Source: JACPVF01 sp964502095
GTDB lineage: Bacteria; Chloroflexota; Anaerolineae; Anaerolineales; Villigracilaceae
Assembly (NCBI GenBank): GCA_964502095.1
Contig: CAZCUF010000003.1
Coordinates: forward strand, 186,001-250,000
Length of the DNA: 64,000 nucleotides
Reading direction: 5' to 3'
In this document: positions 60,094-64,000 of the stretch, piece by piece
Position numbering within the stretch: the first letter of the stretch is position 1
Layout: the number at the start of each line of letters is the position of its first letter
Notes under the pieces: generated by a model
What the model saw: only the letters and a program-made list of their open reading frames with translations
Databases searched by the model: none
What the model was told of the DNA's origin: nothing
Position numbers and translations under genes: made by a program

Positions 60094-60760
60094 TAACCTG
60101 CTCTTCGTAGTCTTTCCGTATGTGGCAGTGGCAGTGGCGGTGGCCGGAACGGCCTATCGCTACATCACCAACCAGTTTTCGTTCACCAGCCTGTCCTCGC
60201 AGTTACTGGAATCGGATGTTCAGTTTTGGGGTTCGACGCTCTGGCACTATGGCATTATCCCAACACTGGTCATTCATATCATGGGCTTTACCCTCCCGAA
60301 AGTGATGGAGACCCTGCACGGCACGCCAGAGACTCTCTACCTGGCAGAGTTAGCAGGCAAGATTCTGGCTATTATGGCTCTGGCGGGAGCGCTGACCTTG
60401 TTCTATCGGCGGCTTTCTCTGAGCAAGATTCGCGTCGTGACTACGCCTGCCGACTGGGTGGTCATCATCTTATTGATCAATCAAGTTGTGCTTGGGTTGT
60501 GGATTGCGTTCGGTTATCGTTGGGGCGCTACCTGGTTCGTTCACACGGTCACACCCTGGGTGGCCTCACTGGCGACTTTTCAACCCGCGCCGCAGTTCGT
60601 CTCGGCCCTGCCTCTGGTTCCCAAACTGCATTTCCTGAACGCCACACTGCTGATTTTGTTGTTCCCGTTTACCCGCCTGGTACACATGATTACCTTTCCG
60701 GCGGAATATCTCTGGCGGAGTTTCCAGAAGGTCATCTGGACGCGCAGAAAAGTGGCGTAA
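60086..60760 (+). CDS. narI: Nitrate reductase gamma subunit (cytochrome b)
   Basis: This 224-residue membrane protein has five hydrophobic helices. Histidines for the two b hemes stand in LWHYGIIPTLVIHIMG and in PKLHFLN...FTRLVHMIT. It oxidises quinol on the outer side and passes electrons inward through NarH to NarG, producing a proton gradient. AAAAGGAG is within the end of narJ, so translation is coupled. The C terminus is short and basic (TRRKVA). Confidence 0.95.
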   Translation: MLDNLLFVVFPYVAVAVAVAGTAYRYITNQFSFTSLSSQLLESDVQFWGSTLWHYGIIPTLVIHIMGFTLPKVMETLHGTPETLYLAELAGKILAIMALAGALTLFYRRLSLSKIRVVTTPADWVVIILLINQVVLGLWIAFGYRWGATWFVHTVTPWVASLATFQPAPQFVSALPLVPKLHFLNATLLILLFPFTRLVHMITFPAEYLWRSFQKVIWTRRKVA

Positions 60761-60795
60761 CGAAATCGGGTGAACATCCATAGGGAAGGGCAGTG

Positions 60796-61860
60796 ATGAC
60801 GACAACAACAACAACCGCGCGGAATCCGATCTGGGCGGGCATTGACAATCTCGCCCCGGGCTACTTTGCCCTGGTCATGGCAACGGGCATCGTATCCATT
60901 GCCGCCAAACTTGAAAACATGCCTTGGATTGCATGGACGCTTTTTATTCTCAACATCGTGTTTTATATCGTCTTGTGGATATTGACCCTGATTCGTCTTT
61001 TCCGCAATTTTCCCAAAGTCACAGCGGACCTGCTTAGCCACGAACGCGGCCACGGATTCTTCACGATCATCGCGGGGACATCTGTTCTTAGCAGGCAATT
61101 TCACGTTATTGTGGATATCCATGCCGCCGCCGCCGTTCTCTGGCTGACGGCATTCGTGCTATGGTGCATCATAATGTATGCCTTCATTACAGGCGTCACC
61201 ATCCGTGAGATCAAACCCTCCCTGGAAAGCGGCTTGAGCGGTGGATGGCTCCTGCTTGTAGTTGCCACTCAATCCATTTCTGTGACGGGGGCGTATATTG
61301 CCGATTTTTTCAAAGCTTGGACAGAGCCAATTCTTTTCCTGACGCTTGTCATGTTCCTGCTGGGCTTTATGTTGTACATTCTGATAATTACAATGATCTT
61401 TTATCGCTTTACTTTCTTCAAACTCAAACCCGAAGAGATGGCGCCTCCGTACTGGATCAATATGGGGGCTATGGCGATCACCACATTAGCGGGATCGATA
61501 CTGATTCTCGAAGTGGATCACTGGAGTTTGATACAAAGTATCATGCCTTTCCTGAAAGGCATCACGCTTTTCTTTTGGACCACAGCCACCTGGTGGATTC
61601 CACTGCTTGTCATTCTCGGCATTTGGCGGCACGGATACAAACGCATCCCGTTTAGTTATGAACCTTCTTACTGGGGGTTGGTCTTTCCCCTCGGCATGTA
61701 CACCGTCTGTACCTTTCAGCTTGCCAAAGCGCTTGGACTCAATTTCCTTTTTTCGATCCCGCAATTCTTCATTTATCCGGCTCTGCTCGCCTGGCTCCTC
61801 ACTACCTGCGGATTGATTCACCGTTTAGTTGTCACATTCCGCTCTGCAAAAACCGCTTAA
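60796..61860 (+). CDS. TDT-family (TehA/SLAC1-type) membrane transporter
   Basis: This 354-residue protein has ten membrane helices, beginning NLAPGYFALVMATGIVSIAA, the usual TDT/SLAC1 first helix. Family members include TehA, malate carriers and the plant SLAC1 nitrate/chloride channels. It follows narI by 35 bases on the same strand, and no NarK gene is visible. Nitrate or nitrite passage is therefore a reasonable guess, though C4-acids, sulfite and other anions are possible. The ATG at 60796 is preceded by AAGGG. The TTTTTT after MM is a hydrophilic N-terminal tail. Confidence 0.82.
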   Translation: MTTTTTTARNPIWAGIDNLAPGYFALVMATGIVSIAAKLENMPWIAWTLFILNIVFYIVLWILTLIRLFRNFPKVTADLLSHERGHGFFTIIAGTSVLSRQFHVIVDIHAAAAVLWLTAFVLWCIIMYAFITGVTIREIKPSLESGLSGGWLLLVVATQSISVTGAYIADFFKAWTEPILFLTLVMFLLGFMLYILIITMIFYRFTFFKLKPEEMAPPYWINMGAMAITTLAGSILILEVDHWSLIQSIMPFLKGITLFFWTTATWWIPLLVILGIWRHGYKRIPFSYEPSYWGLVFPLGMYTVCTFQLAKALGLNFLFSIPQFFIYPALLAWLLTTCGLIHRLVVTFRSAKTA

Positions 61861-61894
61861 CGGCTTTACTCATGCTTGATACGGAAAGCAAACC

Positions 61895-62494
61895 ATGAAA
61901 ACATCTTCGACCATGATTACACCCGTTTTGGATGAACTGCTGGAATCCAGTGCGGTGCATCATCACAAGATTTGTCCGCGCCAGGTTCTCGGCGTTCGCA
62001 TCGGACTTTTAGCTGGGCTCCTGCTCGATTTGCCTTTGCCTCAATCTGACAAGCGCCTGCTCGCCATCGCCGAAACGGACGGCTGTTTCGTGGACGGAAT
62101 CTCTGCCGCGACAGGTTGTTACGTGGGCAGGCGCACTTTGCGTATCGAAGACTATGGCAAGATCGCGGCAACATTCGTGGATACACGGACAGAACAAGCC
62201 GTCCGCATTGCGCCGCGTAACGATATTCGGGAACTCGTATGGGAATACGCGCCTTCCGCGCGCAATAAGTGGCAGGCTCAACTTCTCGGCTACCAGCACA
62301 TTCCCGATGAACTTCTGCTCGTTTGGCGAACTGTCGAACTGACAACGCCCATCAAGCAAATTGTCGGCCAGGCGGGCCAACGCGCTGTTTGTGAAATCTG
62401 CGGCGAAGAGATTATTAATCAGAGGGAAGTGGTACGGGAAGGAATGATAATCTGCAGGTCCTGCGCGGGCGACTCGTATTTTATGTCCACGTAA
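61895..62494 (+). CDS. FmdE-like protein with C-terminal zinc ribbon
   Basis: The 199-residue protein matches formylmethanofuran dehydrogenase subunit E-like proteins. HHHKICPRQVLGVRIGLLAG (with Cys27) and ETDGCFVDGISAATGCYVGRRTLRIEDYGK form the N-terminal FmdE domain, and a zinc ribbon with CEICGEEI...CRSCAG closes the protein. FmdE-like proteins often stand beside molybdenum or tungsten enzyme genes, though their role is not established. It comes 34 bases after the transporter gene on the same strand, at the tail of the nar locus. A link to cofactor supply is inference. Confidence 0.83.
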   Translation: MKTSSTMITPVLDELLESSAVHHHKICPRQVLGVRIGLLAGLLLDLPLPQSDKRLLAIAETDGCFVDGISAATGCYVGRRTLRIEDYGKIAATFVDTRTEQAVRIAPRNDIRELVWEYAPSARNKWQAQLLGYQHIPDELLLVWRTVELTTPIKQIVGQAGQRAVCEICGEEIINQREVVREGMIICRSCAGDSYFMST

Positions 62495-62567
62495 ATCTTT
62501 CGGGTGCACTTGATCCCATAGCCGACGACTAGATTCAGGCCTTTCGGTCGAATCTCGAGTATAAAAT

Positions 62568-62591
62568 ATCCCGCCGTTAATTCGGCGGGAT
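62568..62591. terminator. Bidirectional hairpin between the FmdE-like and lipoprotein genes
   Basis: ATCCCGCCG pairs with CGGCGGGAT over TTAATT. The minus strand continues with ATTTTATA, so it mostly serves the convergent lipoprotein gene; the plus strand has TTTCG. Confidence 0.75.
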
Positions 62592-62605
62592 TTCGTGTAT
62601 GAAGG

Positions 62606-63466
62606 TTATTGGATTTTTACTGTCAAAGTGTAGTTGACAACCTGTCCGCCTTGCGGAACGACTTCGATCACATAATCCTGAGTCGAGGGCAATATCATGC
62701 TGAAGTTGGTCACGCCGTTCTGCGCGCGCGCGTATGGCTGACCGTCGCTGAATCCCCAAACCGTGATCGCCGCCACATTCGGATTGGTGTTGATGGTCAC
62801 GTCCATTTTTTGACCGGCTTGTGCACGGGCAACGTACGAGACCGCGAAACCGTTGACCGTTGTCCCTTGCAGAGTAGCTTGGATCTGCCCGGCGCCGAAC
62901 TGAATGCGCGCCATAATGATCACATTTAAAGTGAAGTTTTCTGTATCAGCGCCGCCGGTCAGTCGGAAATAATAATCTTGTGTAGCGGGGAGGAGTCCCT
63001 GCCAATTGCTTGTATTTTGGGAGGCGGGCAGTAAGACCGTTCCGTTCGCGCCGAACAGGGATAATGTCAAATCGTGGTTCGGAGAATCGGCCGTGACGAT
63101 CATCGGTTGACTTTGTAGGGCCTTGACGACGAAGTTCAGCGTTTGCCCCGGTTGAATCGTACCAGTGGTCACGCTTTCAGTTGTGCCGGTAACAAAGCCA
63201 ATGCGCGTAGCCACAGGCAGACTCAGGCTTGGTTGCACTGTCGGCGGCGCTGAAGTGGGCGGCTGACTGGTGGCAGAGGGAAGCGCGGTCGGCGGAGCAA
63301 CTGTCGGCGAGGGAAGAGGCGATGGGAAAGCCGTCAGCGTTGAAGCCACAGTTGTGCTGAGCGAATCAATGGACGGCGCGGCGGGCGTACTGGTCCTACA
63401 GGCGATTACGCTGAGAACGAGTGCGGCGATGGAGGCGGTGAAGACAAATAATTTATAGCGTTTCAT
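62606..63466 (-). CDS. Lipoprotein with two tandem PPC-like beta domains
   Basis: A signal peptide leads to the lipobox VIAC (Cys23), followed by a Ser/Thr/Pro-rich linker to about residue 88. Two similar beta domains follow (residues about 95-188 and 190-286). They align by GQTLNFVV and GQKMDVTI, and by LLPATQDYYFRLTGG and ILPSTQDYVIEVVPQ, suggesting a tandem duplication. The 'PATQDY' type is typical of bacterial pre-peptidase C-terminal-like domains. It is likely exported and lipid-anchored. The binding partner is unknown. Confidence 0.8.
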   Translation of the reverse strand: MKRYKLFVFTASIAALVLSVIACRTSTPAAPSIDSLSTTVASTLTAFPSPLPSPTVAPPTALPSATSQPPTSAPPTVQPSLSLPVATRIGFVTGTTESVTTGTIQPGQTLNFVVKALQSQPMIVTADSPNHDLTLSLFGANGTVLLPASQNTSNWQGLLPATQDYYFRLTGGADTENFTLNVIIMARIQFGAGQIQATLQGTTVNGFAVSYVARAQAGQKMDVTINTNPNVAAITVWGFSDGQPYARAQNGVTNFSMILPSTQDYVIEVVPQGGQVVNYTLTVKIQ

Positions 63467-63528
63467 TTTTTATCCTTTAATTCGCCAAGCATACTCCCGC
63501 AGTCATATATTTGTCCATCACCGCGCGG

Positions 63529-63534
63529 TACAAT
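63529..63534 (+). promoter_or_regulatory. -10 element giving a possible leaderless VanZ-like message
   Basis: TACAAT stands six bases before the ATG at 63541 and no ribosome site is present between them. It is a second case, like the 1646 element, where the transcript could begin at the start codon. Confidence 0.45.
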
Positions 63535-63540
63535 CCGGCC

Positions 63541-63924
63541 ATGTTCCGATTGAAGAATTTTCTACAGCGTTGGGGATTTGCGATCTTGTTGATGCTGGCG
63601 ATCTTCGCCTTTTCCTCCCGACCCAGTAACGAAATTCCCAGGTTTGGCTCGGTCGATTCTATTGTGAAAAAAGGCGGGCATATGCTGGGATATGCTTTGC
63701 TGGCTTTGGCGTACTGGCGCGGTTTTGAATTTAAGCGCGGCAAGGCCTGGCTGGCGTGGATGCTGGCCGTTTTATATGCCGTTACGGATGAGTTTCATCA
63801 GGCGTTTGTTCCGGGCCGGCGCCCTTCGCCGCTGGATGTTTTGCTTTTCGATAATTTTGGCGCATTGATTGGATTATTTGTTTTCGCAATTTTGAAATTC
63901 GGGAAGATGAATAAAAACACGTAG
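63541..63924 (+). CDS. VanZ-like family membrane protein
   Basis: From the ATG at 63541 the protein has 127 residues and four hydrophobic segments. The conserved VanZ pieces are present: IFAFSSRPS after helix 1, KKGGHMLGYALLALAYWRGF, and the acidic ALYAVTDEFHQAFVPGRRPSPLDVLLFDNFGALIG signature. VanZ proteins are linked to low-level teicoplanin resistance in enterococci, but most family members are uncharacterised. A TTG start ten codons earlier is rejected in favour of the ATG. Confidence 0.85.
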   Translation: MFRLKNFLQRWGFAILLMLAIFAFSSRPSNEIPRFGSVDSIVKKGGHMLGYALLALAYWRGFEFKRGKAWLAWMLAVLYAVTDEFHQAFVPGRRPSPLDVLLFDNFGALIGLFVFAILKFGKMNKNT

Positions 63925-63940
63925 AGTTTCGCTGTGGAAC

Positions 63941-64000
63941 TTATTCGAACTCGATCTCGATTTCTTCATCGTCCTTCCATTCATCCATGCGTTCGAATTC
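63941..64000 (-). CDS. 3' end of an unidentified minus-strand gene (partial)
   Basis: The minus strand reads an open frame from the window edge to a TAA at 63941, giving an acidic C terminus EWKDDEEIEIEFE. The family cannot be told from 19 residues. It converges with the VanZ-like gene. Confidence 0.55.
   Translation of the reverse strand, partial: EFERMDEWKDDEEIEIEFE

Noticed and set aside
1..64000. CRISPR array, prophage or complete insertion sequence
   Set aside because: No regularly spaced repeats, phage structural genes or transposase genes were seen.

Overview
The window is bacterial chromosomal DNA, mostly GC-rich and densely coded. It looks like a Chloroflexota genome, probably of the Anaerolineae. 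This is inferred from several traits together: lipoproteins with Thr/Pro-rich linkers, a fused 2-oxoacid:ferredoxin oxidoreductase alpha subunit, a large SARP/BTAD-ATPase regulator, MoxR-DUF58 and FmdE-type genes, EF-P with Arg at the loop tip, and a nitrate reductase operon led by a cytochrome c lipoprotein. No rRNA or ribosomal protein gene is present to confirm the taxon.

Layout. 0-5.6 kb: an aminobutyraldehyde-type aldehyde dehydrogenase and a GABA-type aminotransferase, separated by an AT-rich type II restriction-modification cassette (C5 methyltransferase, putative endonuclease, Vsr-like nickase). 5.7-12.9 kb: tRNA-Thr, a family 4 glycosyltransferase, an NYN-domain protein, a lipoprotein, a glutaredoxin, tRNA-Arg(TCG) with a small ORF directly behind it, then MoxR, DUF58 and a metallo-beta-lactamase-fold hydrolase. 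13-19.2 kb: an amino-acid and energy block (ornithine carbamoyltransferase, ornithine aminotransferase, alanine dehydrogenase, 4-hydroxybutyrate CoA-transferase type enzyme, pyruvate kinase). 19.2-25.5 kb, minus strand: DMT and MFS transporters, ArfB, and a GntR regulator-korA-korB operon with a well-formed promoter and a palindromic operator candidate. 25.9-27.9 kb: two coupled genes of unknown function. 27.9-34.9 kb: tRNA-Arg(TCT), thiol peroxidase, Hsp20, Lon, a receiver protein, an acetyltransferase, Mog/MoaB, EF-P with a coupled Cys-rich protein, and a HAD-DinB fusion. 35-40 kb: a MITE-like repeat, FabF, FabH, TatA and a DUF255 thioredoxin-fold protein.

40-62.5 kb is a nitrate-respiration region interrupted by decayed DNA. 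A NarX-like sensor kinase and NarL-like regulator (40.2-42.8 kb) are followed by about 10 kb in which intact genes (PanE/ApbA-like dehydrogenase, winged-helix protein, sulfotransferase, SARP-ATPase regulator, SnoaL-like proteins, small membrane proteins) alternate with gene stumps. Several stumps carry copies of the same 3' tail of the winged-helix gene, so this looks like a cluster eroding by recombination between repeated tails. From 53.3 kb comes a degenerate receiver, cytochrome c lipoprotein, narG, narH, narJ and narI, then a TDT/SLAC1-type channel and an FmdE-like protein. The kinase/regulator pair plausibly controls this operon, whose membrane-bound NarGHI would respire nitrate on the cytoplasmic face. 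The window ends with a lipoprotein, a VanZ-like protein and the 3' end of an unidentified gene.

The observations most worth following are the repeated-tail graveyard at 43-52 kb, the unknown two-gene operon at 25.9-27.9 kb with an inverted repeat around its promoter, the GntR operator, the promoter-to-terminator unit at 53.07-53.23 kb, and the TDT/SLAC1 channel in the nitrate locus.
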